Origin: Ophiocordyceps camponoti-saundersi (nom. inval.)
Taxonomy: Eukaryota > Ascomycota > Sordariomycetes > Hypocreales > Ophiocordycipitaceae
Assembly: GCA_003339415.1 (NCBI GenBank)
Contig: PDHQ01000203.1
Span: 25,130-63,101 of the forward strand
Direction: 5' to 3'
Length of the DNA: 37,972 nucleotides
Part shown: piece after piece, positions 21,567-32,749 of the stretch
Position numbering within the stretch: position 1 is the stretch's first letter
Layout of the letters: each line of letters opens with the position of its first letter
Notes under the pieces: generated by a model
The model's input: the letters and a program-made list of their open reading frames with translations, nothing else
What the model was told of the DNA's origin: nothing
The model's database searches: none
Position numbers and translations under genes: made by a program

Positions 21567-23275
21567 CTCCTTAATAAAACGCTTTATAAAGTTAGTTAAT
21601 ATACTTCTTATTAAGTATTTTATTTTTTAAAATCGTCTAATTTATTTTTAAAACTCTTATAAGGATTTTAGCTATAAGTATATAGTATTTTTTAGTATCC
21701 TAAAATATACTTATAATATTATTAAAATATTTATTTTAAGTAGCGAGGGATTAGGTTATTTCTTTATATAGTTAGTTATTAGATTATCGATTTTAGTATT
21801 GCTTACTAAGTTAATACTTAGGGGAGGAAGCTTTATAGCGAAATATAATAATTAAGTTACTTAAGCGTTATTATAATATTATAAGTTTTTAAAATATATT
21901 TAAAAGCTTAAAGTTAATAGAAAAAATATAAGTAGTTTAGGACGTTATATTTTTTATAAGGTAATATAGTAATATTAAACTTAAGAGATAATATAGGTAT
22001 ACTATCGTATATTTAGTTTTTTTTTATAATCCTTACCTTTTATCTTTTAGCTATAACTTAAACTATATAAGATAAAATAATTAATATTAATATATACTTA
22101 TATATATTAAGGTATTATAAATATTATATTAAAAATACTTTATAAACTCTGCTTATTATATAAGACTTATAAGTTATATAGTTTATTTATAATAGATTCT
22201 TATAAAGGTACTACTATTTCCTACTCTTATCCTTTTTTAGTTTTATTTCTTATATATATATATAATAGAAATAGCTATAAATAGCTATATAAATAAACGT
22301 ATAAAAAGGTAAGAGTAGGACGAATATACTTAGGTAAAAGAGCGCTACGAATTTCGAGTATTAAGAGGCCGTTTAATAACTTATATTATAAAGCTAAACT
22401 AGTAAAAGAAACGTATTAATTAGTAAGTTAGGGAGTAAAATAAAACGATAATTATATATAAAAGGAGGGAGGGAGATTATTTAAGTTATAAAAGTGCTAG
22501 ATAGTATCTTTTAGTATTTTTTAATATAGAATATTAAGCTTATAATAGTTAAAAATCCTTATTAGATAAGTTATAAGAGAGCGGTTTTATATTAAAATAC
22601 TATTTTTTAATAATAAGTAGTACTTTCTATATCGCTATTTATACTCGACTAGATATCGCGTATATAGTTAGTAAGCTTATAAGGTTACGCTTAAACTTAG
22701 AGCTGCGTTATTTCTATAAAATTAAGCGTTACTTAGCTTATCTTCTTAATATAGCTAACTACGCCCTTTCCTTTAATCTTAGAACTTATACGGCTATTTA
22801 CTTATTAGATTCTTCCTACGCTAATTATCCGGATACTTATAAATTATCTTAAGGTTACTATTTTTAACTTTAAGATAGTAGTACTTTTAATTAAAAGGCT
22901 ATAAAGTAAATAACCGTTATAACCTCTTTTATAGAAAGGGAACTCCTAGCCTTTTTTAAAGCTGCTAAGGAATAATAAGCCCTATCCTGCTTAATTAAAA
23001 AACTCGGTATTTAAATAATAGGTATCTTAATACTTTACTATAATAATTAGTATATAATTATACTCCTAACTAAACCTCCCGCGAAACTTTAAATAAACCT
23101 CCGATATATTAATATTTATAATTATTAGTTATAATAAGAGGTATAAGATAAACGCCTCGAAATCCGCTAAATCGCCTCTATAGATAACCTTACGGATAGC
23201 TTTATAAAAGCCTTACCTGCTAAGGCTTTACTTTTTTTCCGCAAGCATATTAGGGTTTTACCTTTACTTTACTAA
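21567..23275 (+). pseudogene. Second Ty1/copia polyprotein relic: RT start and RNase H
   Basis: At 21567-21700 the phase reads LLNKTLYKVSQYTSY, matching the copia RT block LNKALYGLRQxPRLW. From 22562 another phase reads the end of RT and RNase H: TRLDIAYIVSKLIR (family TRPDIAYxVSKLxRF), IKRYLAYLLNIANYAL, LLDSSYANYPDTYKLSQGYY (family DSSYANHPDTxKSTxGYxF), LLAFFKAAKE, LYYNNQYIIILLTK (family LYCDNQxAIxLL), then DNLTDSFIKALPAKALLFFRKH (family DNLADxFTKALP), with a stop at 23273. Cys, His and Gln have become Tyr and stops by RIP. A 102-bp foldback interrupts it. The blocks belong to a different copia lineage from the relic at 5260-5960. LTRs were not found. Confidence 0.87.
22219..22320. mobile_element. 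102-bp foldback (MITE-like) insertion inside the copia relic
   Basis: The ends are TCCTACTCTTA and its inverse TAAGAGTAGGA, and imperfect complementarity continues for about 45 bases on each side toward a TA-rich centre. It lies between the RT and RNase H blocks of the second copia relic, where no copia motif is expected to be interrupted, so it is best read as an insertion. There is no coding capacity. No target-site duplication was evident after RIP. Confidence 0.6.
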
Positions 23276-23399
23276 CTTCCTTCTCTTTTCTACTATTTCT
23301 TTCCTTTATTATAAACTCTTTCTTTTTTATATTTTTTTACTATATTTTTTTACGTTATATTTTTTACTTTAAGGAAATTATAGTAAATTATTATAATAT
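23276..23399. other. Pyrimidine-rich tract after copia Pol
   Basis: A C/T-rich then T-rich stretch directly follows the Pol stop. In orientation it is not a plus-strand polypurine tract, so it does not mark a 3' LTR for the plus-strand element. Confidence 0.5.
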
Positions 23400-25030
23400 T
23401 AAGAATATATATAATTATTTCCCCTTTCTTTTCTCTTTTTTCTTATCTCCCTATACCCTTATATTATCTATATATAAGGGAATATACTAAAGCTACTAAC
23501 TTAATAAGCTAAGTTAAGGCTAATATAATATAAAACCGCTTACGAATTTATAATAATATTATCGGAATTCGAGCCTCCTAATAACGAACTAGTTAAGTAA
23601 TTATAAGGGCGCTTTATAATAATATAGTTAGTATAATAACCGCCGAAAACGCCCGGGACCTTAATATAATAATATATAGCGCGCGGAAAAGTTAGGTCTT
23701 TATATTTAGCGTAAAAATAAATAATCTCGCTTTAGCTTATTATAAGAATTCCTTATAGCTAGTTAGGGAAGCGTAAAAGTAATATAATTTAATACTAATA
23801 AGTAATATAAGCGGGATTATACGCGATTAAAATAATCGGGTTTTTAAGCGGCGGTATAGCTATTACGCGCGCTTCCGCGTCCTAATAATAGTTATTCCTA
23901 TTTTTTTCTTATTTTACTAAGTTTACTTATATTAGTAGTAAGATACTAAAATCTCTTAAATAACTTAAGGTCTCTTATTCTAAAAATATAAAATATTTTT
24001 CGATTATTTCTTTTATAAATAGTAATAGCGCTAAACGGCGATCTTAGGAACTTAATAACCTCGTTACCTAGCTTAAGATAATATATCTTTATTATAATAT
24101 TTCCTTAAAATATAGGAACGATAAACTATATAATAAAAGCTAAAAGAAAAACGATTTTTTAAGTTTAAAATAATAAAGTAAATAAAGTTAAAAATAGTAG
24201 AATTTTTCTATACGCGCTAAATTTTTCGTTTTTATTTATAAGCGGGCCCTAGTTTACTAATTTATAATACTATTATTCCCTTTTTATTTTTTAAAATTAT
24301 AATACTTTCCTTTTAGACGCTTTTCTTATATTTTTCTATAATTTATTATTTACGCTAAAAACTATTTATAACGCTTCTTAAAACGCCTATTTTATATATA
24401 TTTTAATACTTTCTTATATACGTCCTCGGCCGACTAATTAGCTTTCGAGATTACTGCACCTATTATCGATAATCTAACTAATAAGGTTACTAGATTACTA
24501 GCCGATAGTATATACTATTAGTATATACCTTTTTTCGAAATGTTCGATTTTTATACTTTTATAGCTATTTTTTCCTTCCTCTATTCCTAGGCTTTAATAT
24601 ATTTTTTCCGAGGCTTTTCTACTTCTTTTTTAATACTAATAGTTTCTTCCTTTCCGGGCCTATTTTTCTTAGCTTTAGAGGGGGTATATTAGGGGTAGGG
24701 AAATAAGTACGGGGGCGTATAATATATAGAAATATAGTTTACTATAAAGGTTAGACTATATATTTTTAGAGGGTTAGATAATTCCCCTTTATATATCGAC
24801 CCCTAATCTTAGTACTTTTAGTCTTATATTTCCCCCTTAGTTTTAGGTAAGCTAGCCTTATACTAAGGTACCTATACCTAAAAAGTATATATACTTAGGA
24901 TTAGCCTAACTTAAGTAAATAGAATATAATTTTATTTATTTATTAAGTTAATATCTTACTTTATTCTTTCTATCTACGCTATTAGCTTTGCCTAATATTT
25001 ACCTATATATATCCTAGCTTAAGATATAGA
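23400..25030 (-). repeat. Family X copy D (inverted)
   Basis: The reverse complement of this stretch aligns with copy B (30040-31850). Matching landmarks: the TTTCCGGGCCTA block at 24654 with the reverse of CCGGAAAAGG near 30416; CTAGCCTTATACTAAG at 24852 with CTTAGTATAAGGCTAG near 30202; and TATCTACGCTATT near 24970 with the reverse complement near 30080. Further left it resembles copy C (AGCGGCGGTATAGCTATTACG near 23854). Differences are mainly transitions with some indels. Flanks diverge at about 25030. Element type is unknown. Confidence 0.75.
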
Positions 25031-26165
25031 AAAAAAGTCTTATATTTCGTTAATAAAGGTATTTTAGCGGCGGTAATAAATATAGCTAAAAAAAATAAAT
25101 ATATACCTTAGCTAAGGAATTATTAGGGGCTTATATAAGGTTAAAATAGTTTCTAAACCTCTTTTTTTTCTTAAAGGTATTTAAAGATTAAGATATAAAA
25201 AGTAAATAATATTAAATAAAGGTTATTACTAAGTATATAGTATAAATTAATCTCCCTTAAAAGAGGAAGAAATTAAGTAAGTAATTAAGCCTTAACCTTA
25301 TCTTTATAGCTATCTAAAAAGTCGTATATTATAAATTAAATCTTAAAAAGGACTTATAGTAAAAACTCTACTAAATAGAAATATAACTTTATTTTAAACT
25401 TTACGCTTTTTTACTATAAATTACTAATTTAAGTACTTTTTTCGAGGTCTTAATATATTAATTAAATAATCCTAAACTCTATCTTTTTTATTTTTTAGGT
25501 CTTTATATAAAATACTAACTTCTTATTATTTTTCTTATAGAAAATTACTATCTAGCTTAACCCCTATAGCTAAAGACCCCCCCTTATATTAGTTAAAGAT
25601 ATTAGTTACCTAAGAAATTACGCCCTTTAGATATTTACTACGCTTACTTAAAATATTATTCTTCCCCCGCTAAAGTGCGAAAAGATAAGTAAATTAATAT
25701 ATTTTATAAAATAATAGCTATATACCGGAGATAATAAATAATACCGAGTTTAAAAAGCTCTCTACGCTACTAATAAAGTTAAATAAGGGAAAGTAAGGAA
25801 AGAAAAAGTAAAGGAGGAGGCGAAGGGCTAAAAGTAAGGGAAGATATAAGCGAAAATAATAATTAAGATAAAAGCCCGGATAAAGGCTATAAGTTAATAT
25901 AAGGGTAAGGGTAAGGTAGCCTTAAAGGTAAAGGACTAATTATACTCTTAGTATAAAAATAAAGGGGGGGACTTTAGATAGGTAAAATAGCTTTTACTTA
26001 TAAAAAAAAAGGGGAATTTATATAATATAAGTAAAGGAACGAAGGTTTTATATTTAGTAAAAGCGATAGAAATAAAGTAAATAAAGCTTAAGGGAGAAGG
26101 GTTTTTTTTACTTACTTACTAGTATTATTATAAGGTTAGATACTAGGGGTAAGAAGGGATAAGCT
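25031..26165. other. RIPed spacer between family X and the LTR element
   Basis: No coding phase was followed with confidence. The part 25780-26100 is purine-rich on the plus strand (AAGG, AAAG, GGGG words). No gene is recognised. Confidence 0.55.
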
Positions 26166-26378
26166 TATATAAAAGATTAGTTTATAACTAATTATAGCTA
26201 GATAGGGGGGATTATAGCGGACATGTTTAGGTCTTCCTAATAGCGCTTAGTTATTGCGCGGGGTATATAGCTAGCTTAGGAGGGGGGGCTTCTCTCCCCT
26301 CTTTTTCCTCTCTTTAATAGCTTTAATTATAACTCCACTTTAGCTTACTTTTATAATTACCTTAGTAAGATTATTATA
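26166..26378 (+). repeat. Left LTR, 213 bp
   Basis: Aligned without gaps to 27733-27945, it differs at 16 positions by hand count, all C/T or G/A. A TATA-like TATATA lies at 26264-26269, downstream of a GCGCGGGG block, and a C/T-rich stretch follows it. The start is chosen at TATATAA, where similarity begins. Confidence 0.88.
26264..26269 (+). promoter_or_regulatory. TATA-like box in the LTR
   Basis: TATATA follows GCGCGGGG and is identical in the right LTR (27831-27836), placed 98 bases into a 213-bp LTR, as expected for an element promoter. In TA-saturated sequence such a match is weak evidence. Confidence 0.3.
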
Positions 26379-26408
26379 TTAATTAAAGCTCCTCTTACTG
26401 CTAACTAA

Positions 26409-27128
26409 ATATAAAAGTAAGATTTTAGTATAGAACGCTATTAAATTCTACTTATACTAAAGCCGCTCTTAGCTTATTTTAGCTTAGACTCTTAGCTAGC
26501 CGCTATATATACTAAATTTATAATTAACGGAGCCGTAATTAGGAAGCCTAAGTCCTAGTTTTACTATATCTTTTCTCGTCTCGGCACCTTCTAGTAGACG
26601 TTCTTTCCGTACGTTACTATAGCTATAGATTTTTCTTACTAGCTTAAAGCTTTTTTAGCGTACGTCTCCGAGCTTCTTAGGGAGAGTTATAAGGAGCGCC
26701 GAGTAGGTCTTTCCTTAGTTAGAATACGTTAAGGGCCGTTAAAGCCCCTCAGAGAATATATTATAAGATAAGAATATACCCTCTTTAAGGCTAGACTATT
26801 ATACTAGTCTAACTACGCTAAGATTATTCTACTCTTATCCGGGCTATATAAGGAGCTATAAAAGCGCTTAGATCGTAAGAACTAGCTTATAATATACGCG
26901 GCCTTCGCTAGCCTTTTTTAAGGCTTTAATAAAATATTTAGTTCTAGGAATATTCCTAACGCGCTAGTTAATTTGCCGCCCCCCCCTTCTACTAACTTAA
27001 TAAATATCGCGTTTATATAATCTTATTTTAGTATTACTAAGCGCCGGCGTTATTATTAGTATAACTAAATCGGTTATTTTAAGCGTAACTATCCGAAGCT
27101 TTATAAGTAAATAAGGATATTAAGGTTA
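26409..27128 (+). pseudogene. gag: Gag relic of the LTR element, with CCHC zinc-knuckle trace
   Basis: This is the nucleocapsid/capsid protein of an LTR retrotransposon, which packages the element RNA. One phase is held from about 26409 to 27128 with only TAA/TAG stops. The capsid-like part includes YYIFSRLGTF, FLAYVSELLRESYKERR and IIYAAFASLFQGFNK (Q was TAA), the pattern of fungal retrotransposon Gag. At 27051-27092 the codons read Y-Y-stop-Y-N-stop-I-G-Y-F-K-R-N-Y. With Tyr reverted to Cys/His this is exactly CX2CX4HX4C with the usual Gly before His. No start is assignable because ATG has become ATA (candidate at 26409). No Pol phase follows. Confidence 0.85.
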
Positions 27129-27721
27129 GGGCTTTTTATAAGCGGAGCGGGGTAGTTAAAGGTAAATTTAGAGTATTTTAATTAGGGGGATAATAAGTAA
27201 GGAGGGATAAGTATACGCTAGATATTATAGCCCGGGTAATTTTTAGCTTCGTTATATTATTTTATATAAGGATAGTCCGCGCGTAGCTTAGGCGCGTAAA
27301 TTTATTAATAAGTATATACTATAATCGTATTACGCCCCGGCTTATAAACTAGCGCTAGCGGCATATAGTAATAAGTATATAGCTAGCTTTATTATTTACT
27401 ATAATTAAGGTATTCTCTAAGCTTCTCGTAACCAGTATAGTGCTATCTAATTTTATACGCTAGCTATATAAGTAAGTTTTTATTATTAGTATATAAGTTT
27501 ATTAATTCTTACCTTAAGTAGTATTATAATTCTAAGCTTATTAGAATCTTCCTTATAAGGATCGGGGTTTAATTCCTCGAGCTATAAGGGAGCCTTTCCG
27601 CCCTCTTATCCTTATCTCTATAAAGGCTATTAAGCTATCGGCTAGGGACTATATAAAATATCTTGCTAATATAATAGTATATAACTTTTCTATCTTACGC
27701 TCCTACCTCCTTAGCTAGCCT

Positions 27722-27731
27722 AAAGAGGGGG
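27722..27731 (+). other. Polypurine tract
   Basis: AAAGAGGGGG ends one base before the right LTR. Its position and composition fit the primer for plus-strand DNA synthesis in LTR retrotransposons. Confidence 0.65.
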
Positions 27732-27732
27732 C

Positions 27733-27945
27733 TATATAAGGGATTAGTTTATAACTAATCGTAGCTAAATAGGGGGGATTATAGCGGATATGTTTAGGTC
27801 TTCTTAATAGCGCTTAGTTATCGCGCGGGGTATATAGCTAGCTTAGAAGGGGGGGCTTCTCTCCCCTCTTCTTCCTCTCTTTAATAGCTTTAATTATAAC
27901 TCCACTTTAGCTTACTTCTATAGTCGCTTTAGTAAGACTATTATA
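27733..27945 (+). repeat. Right LTR, 213 bp
   Basis: Partner of 26166-26378, with the same length and no gaps. It is the less mutated of the two at several sites: it keeps CG where the left copy has TA or TG, for example AATCGTAG against AATTATAG. Confidence 0.88.
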
Positions 27946-28639
27946 GCTAATAAGATTTATATATAAGGGGGGGAGATTAAAATAGTAAAAGTAAAGTAAT
28001 AATAGCTATTTACGTAATTAAATAATAGATAAGATAATAAATTAAACGAAGCTTTTTTTCTAATATATATATATAGTATAAGAGATAAGTAAGAAGAGGG
28101 TTTTTATTTATCTATTAGTTTAACTAGCTATCTTTATATCTCTTCCTATAACTAAATTAGAAGATAAAATATAAAGTAATAGTTTAGATATAATATTATT
28201 ATTATTATAATTTAATTTTTTCTCTTCTTTATTAATATTCGATATATAAGCGCGAGTTACTATATATGCTCGAAACGGCTAGGTTTAATATAAAGCTATA
28301 GCTTATAGGGAAGATAGCTAGCTATTTAAGATACTAAACTTAACTTAAGCGCTATATAAAAATTATATTATTATAATAATAGCTAAGTAAGAAGCTATTA
28401 GCTAATATAATATATATATATATATATATTTATATATATTACTTAGTAAGTAGGTAATATTAAGAGAGGTGCTTTATCTTACTAATAACTTTATTATAGT
28501 AATACGATATATAGCTTTAGTAGTATTTTTAAATTAAACTATTAGGCTATATAAATAGGCTAACTAGTCTTAAGCTATAGCCGGTTAAGGTATAAACTAT
28601 AAGGTAGTTAAACTATAAGAGTAATTTAATTAGGTAGCT
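27946..28639. other. RIPed spacer with TA microsatellite
   Basis: AT-rich, with a (TA)n run at about 28411-28430. No gene is seen. Confidence 0.55.
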
Positions 28640-29890
28640 AATAAAGAAAGGCGTTATAATCCTAAGTTTTTATTAGTTAACGGAAGAAAGCATATAAGTA
28701 AGTACTAAAGTTTATCTAAAGTAATAAAGCTATAAAAAAAGTATATAGAATTAAAGGTTAAGGATAGAAATACTAGAAAAATAATAAAAGAGGTATCTAG
28801 GGGTAAAAAAACGTAACTTTTAGATATTAGTAAAGGAATAAAGGCGGCGTAGATTAGTAATTCGAAGCGTAAATATATAAATTTAGGAGATTCGTCGCGC
28901 CGCGTAAAAAAATCCTCTCTTATTAACTTAACTTTATTTATCGTTATTATAAAGGCGTAGAATTTTCGTTTTTTTCTTCGTAATTAGGATTCTTATATTT
29001 TTCTATATACTAAGGGTTATTAAGATTTATTATACCGCCTAAAAAAATTATTCCTTTATTAACTTCTTTCTATTTATTATAAGAAATAGCTAGAATCTTC
29101 GTTTTTTTCTAGCGCTCGCTTTTTATATATCTTATATTATCCTAAAAGTTATTATTATATTTATATTATAAGATATCTTTATCGGAGACTTATAAAGTTA
29201 TTAATTTTCCTAGATCTTTATTTAAGCTAATTAGAAAGCGTATCCGGAATAGTAATCTTTACTATACGTTATAAATAGTATTAGGGAATTTTAATAAGAT
29301 ACTTAAGTAGTATATTACTAACGTAAGTATTTTAAGCTATAGTTTAGGAAAAAGCGATAAATAATAAGATAAAATAGGACGATAAGGAGAGGGTTATAGC
29401 TAAAAAGTTAAAAAGAGCCGTAACTATTTACTTAGCTTTTAATAACCTAGATATTATAAATTAGAAATAAATCGCTCGCCTTCTTAAGATATCTAACTAG
29501 ATATAAGGGATTATAATAGCTAGTTATAGAGACGTAGTTAATTTATATAGTAAATATAAAAATAAAAGCGTGCCTTAGCTATTTTACGAATATATTAAGG
29601 TTACTAAGGCCTTTAAAGATTAATATACTAATTATATTATTATAAGAAATCCGTGCTATAAGAGCGTATTAGAGTCTTCCGGTTCCTTAAAAGGGAATAG
29701 TTTCGATATTTATTTAAAGGCTTAGAGGTATTAAACGCGTCCCGGTAAGATATATAATAGATAGCTAAGGTTATAATAGCGCGTAGGAAGGGGTATAGAA
29801 AATAAATATTAATAAAATATAATAATAAAGAAAGTTATTAAAGATAAAGAGTCTTAAATAGTAAAAGTATATTATAATAGCTTTTATAAG
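28640..29890 (+). repeat. Family X copy A with degenerate ORF
   Basis: It aligns along its length with copies B and C in the same orientation. Landmarks: the GCCGCGTAAAAAAATCCTCTC block near 28899 (B near 30851, C near 33018), and a conserved 3' coding segment at about 29430-29740. Read with TAA/TAG as Gln, that segment gives VNLYSKYKNKSV, then FYEYIKVTKAFKDQYTNYIII. The same phase is open, apart from RIP stops, in B and C, which argues for a real ancestral protein. I do not recognise its family. Its upstream part lacks the 5' section found in B and D. Confidence 0.7.
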
Positions 29891-30039
29891 GAGACTATTA
29901 TTATAATAAGGTAATAAAGAAATAAAATATATATATATAAGTATAATAATAAGGAGGCTAAGCTTAAGCTATAAAGCTATAAGGGAAGAAGAAGGGGCCT
30001 ACTAGCTAAGTTATATAAGTGCTTACTAAGTAGCTGCTT
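29891..30039. other. Junction between family X copies A and B
   Basis: About 150 bases of purine-rich sequence (AAGGGAAGAAGAAGGGGCC near 29980) followed by GTGCTTACTAAGTAGCTGC near 30018, which keeps a few TG. No gene. Confidence 0.5.
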
Positions 30040-31850
30040 ATATATATATTATCTATAAGTATTTATTAGGTATGCTAAATAGCGTAGATAAAAGGAATAC
30101 TAAAATATAAACTTAATAGATAAATAAAACTATATTCTATTTACTTACTTAAGTTAGGCTAATTCTTAATATATATATACTTTCTAAGTATAGGTATCTT
30201 AGTATAAGGCTAGCGTACCTAAAATAAGAGGGGAAATATAAGAATAAAAGTATTAAAAATAAAAGTTAATATATAAAAGAGAATTATTTAACCCTCCGAA
30301 GGTATATAGTTTAACTTTTATAATAAACTATACTTTTATATATCGTATATACGCTCTTAGTACCTTTTCTACTACCCTTAATATATACCCTCTAGGGATA
30401 GGGAAAACTAGACCCGGAAAAGGAGAAACTATTAGTGCTAAAAAAGAGGCAGAAAGCTAAGGAAAAAATACTAAAGCTATAAGAGAGAAGGAAGAAAAAT
30501 AATATAATACTAAAAAAAAAACTCGAAAAGTTAAATAATAGGTATATACCGGTAGTATATATTGCCGGTATAGTAATCTAATAAGCTTATTAGTTAAACT
30601 ATCGGTAATAAGTCCGCTAATTTTAAAAGCTAATTAGTTAGTTTAAATTATATATAAGAAGGTATTAAAATATATTCTAAGTAAGTAGTTTAAAGAGTTA
30701 TTATATAGATTCTTTTAATATAAATAAAGAATAGTAAAAAAATATAGGAAAAGTATTTAAAAAGAAAAAATCGTAACTTTAAAAGTTAGAGAAGGAATAA
30801 AAGCGTAAAAAATTAGTAATTTAAAATATAAATATATAAAAATTAGGATATTTATCGTGCCGCGTAAGGAATCCTCTCTTATTAAGTTTACTTTATTTAT
30901 TATTATAAAAATATTAAAGTCTTCGTTTCCTTTCTCGCGGTAGTAATTTATATTTTTTTCTAAATCTTATAAAATATTAAGATTCGTTATATAGCTCGAA
31001 AAATACTCCTATTATTAACTTTACTCTATTTATCGTAAGGAGAGGGTAAAATCTTTAGTTTTCCGTTCTCGCGGCCGCCTTTTAGGTATTCTTCTATATT
31101 CTAAAAGTTATTATTTTCTTAAGATTATAAGATATCTATATAGTAGACTCTCGCGAACGTAGATTTCCTAGGATTACTATTTAGGAGGATTAATAAAACT
31201 ATTAAGGAGGAGGAGATCTTCTATAGCTTAGAAATAATATCGGTAAATTTTACTATAAGGCTTAAGTATTATATAACGAATATAAGTTTATTAAATAGTT
31301 ATTTAGGGAAAGTAAGAGATATTAAGAAAAAATAAGATAGCGAGGAGAGGGTAATAGCCTTACTTACGAAAAGGAACTTAAATATTATTATACCTTTTAA
31401 TAACTAAAATAATATAAATAAGAGATATATTATTAGTATTTTTAAAATACTTAACTAAATATAAAGGATTATAATAGCTAATTATAAAAAGGTAGTTAAA
31501 CGATATTACGGATATAGTAATAAAAATATATACTAAGCGTTTATAAATTATATTAAAGTTATAAGGGAGTTTAAAGATTAATATATTAATTATATTATTA
31601 TAAGAACTTTATATATTAGGAATAAGGGTAAATTACTAAATTACTTAGAAAAAACTATTTAGATATTAAATAGGGGCTTAGAGTAACTAGCTACGTCCTA
31701 GTAAGATATATTATAAGTGCTTAAGGTTATAAAATAGTAAAAGGGGGAATATACTAAAAGAATATAAATAGTAGGTTATAATAAGAAAAATACTTAAAAG
31801 GGAATTTTCTAAGAATCTTAAAAGTATACTATTTATAAGTATTAAATAAG
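30040..31850 (+). repeat. Family X copy B, longest copy, with degenerate ORF
   Basis: The 5' part (30040-30650) is shared, inverted, with copy D. It holds a strongly charged Lys/Glu-rich stretch at about 30400-30540 that reads as helix or coiled coil (KLDPEKEKLLVLKKRQKAKE in one phase), although more than one phase reads well there. The 3' part (30760-31850) is shared with A and C. It contains YIKVIREFKDQYINYIII at about 31550-31610, matching YIKVTKAFKDQYTNYIII in A and FRNQYANYIIIGN in C. Near 30545-30572 TATACCGG and CCGGTATA form a short hairpin. No terminal repeats or known transposase/RT motif were found. The element class is unknown. Confidence 0.75.
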
Positions 31851-32749
31851 CTAAGTAAGGACGCGTTTTATTACTAAATTACCGCGCACGATACTCTTAG
31901 ATTACATTATAAGGTATATACTAAAAATCTCCCTAAAAGTTTAGCTTTTTATATACTAGGTCTTTAAGTAAGTAAAGGAGATAGTTAGGGTATTAAAATA
32001 ATATTTTAAGTATTATTATTTAGCGTTTTAATTAGTATATAGAAGCTATATATTTAACTAGCGAGGAGGCTTATTATATAGTTAGCAGGACTTAGTTATA
32101 TTTATTAGCTTATCTTACTATTTAGTAAAGCGCGTTTCCTTTTAATTACGAGCGCGCTATATTTTTACCTTTATAAGAAGTTATATTTAGTATTAGAAAA
32201 TAAAGCGTTATAAACTTATCTATTAATAGCGATTATTATAAGTCTTTTATCGCTTATTATATAGCAGTTTAGAGGGGAATTTATTATATAACTTACCTTA
32301 TAAGTATCCCTCTTACTTAGTTAGCGCTACTAGCCCTTTTTAAGGGCCTAGTTTAGTAATATAAACTTAGTAAAGTTATTATCCTAGTTATAATATTAGG
32401 AATATTAATACTTTTATTAGTATTACCGTTACCTTATAATAAAATTATAGTAATAATATATACCTTAATTATTATTATTATATAAGTATAATATACTTAG
32501 AAAGTATTATATATATATAAATTAGAAAGTACTTCCTTTATAGCTTAAAAGTAAGTATTAGTCTTATAAGTAATAACTAAAAATCCTAAAAAGGAAATAA
32601 TCGCTATAAAGTAGTTTAAAGTATATAGCTAAGTAGTAAAATTATAGTATTATTATTTATACTTACTACTTATAAAAACTATACTATTCTTTACTATATT
32701 TTTAAATAAAACTTAAAATATTATATTATTTCTATATACTTCTACTTAT
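31851..32749. other. Spacer between family X copies B and C
   Basis: RIPed sequence without recognisable genes. A few CG-rich words survive near 31885 and 32115-32150. Short plus-strand stretches read as hydrophobic protein near 32230-32450, but I could not hold a phase. Confidence 0.5.

Larger units (their letters stand above)
26166..27945 (+). mobile_element. Complete 1.78-kb LTR element with gag only
   Basis: Two direct LTRs of 213 bp (26166-26378 and 27733-27945) flank 1354 bp. Both LTRs begin TATATAA (expected from TGTATAA) and end ATTATA (expected from ATTACA), that is TG...CA after RIP. A polypurine tract, AAAGAGGGGG, abuts the right LTR. The inside carries a Gag relic with a zinc knuckle and no room for protease, RT or integrase, so it could move only with enzymes from another element. 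No perfect target-site duplication is left: AAGCT is at the left and GCTAA at the right. It sits between family X copies D and A. Confidence 0.88.

Noticed and set aside
30400..30540. C-terminal coiled coil of a Pogo/Fot1 transposase
   Set aside because: The Lys/Glu-rich stretch resembles such tails, but more than one phase reads equally well and there is no DDE or CENP-B-type domain in the 350 bases upstream within the repeat.
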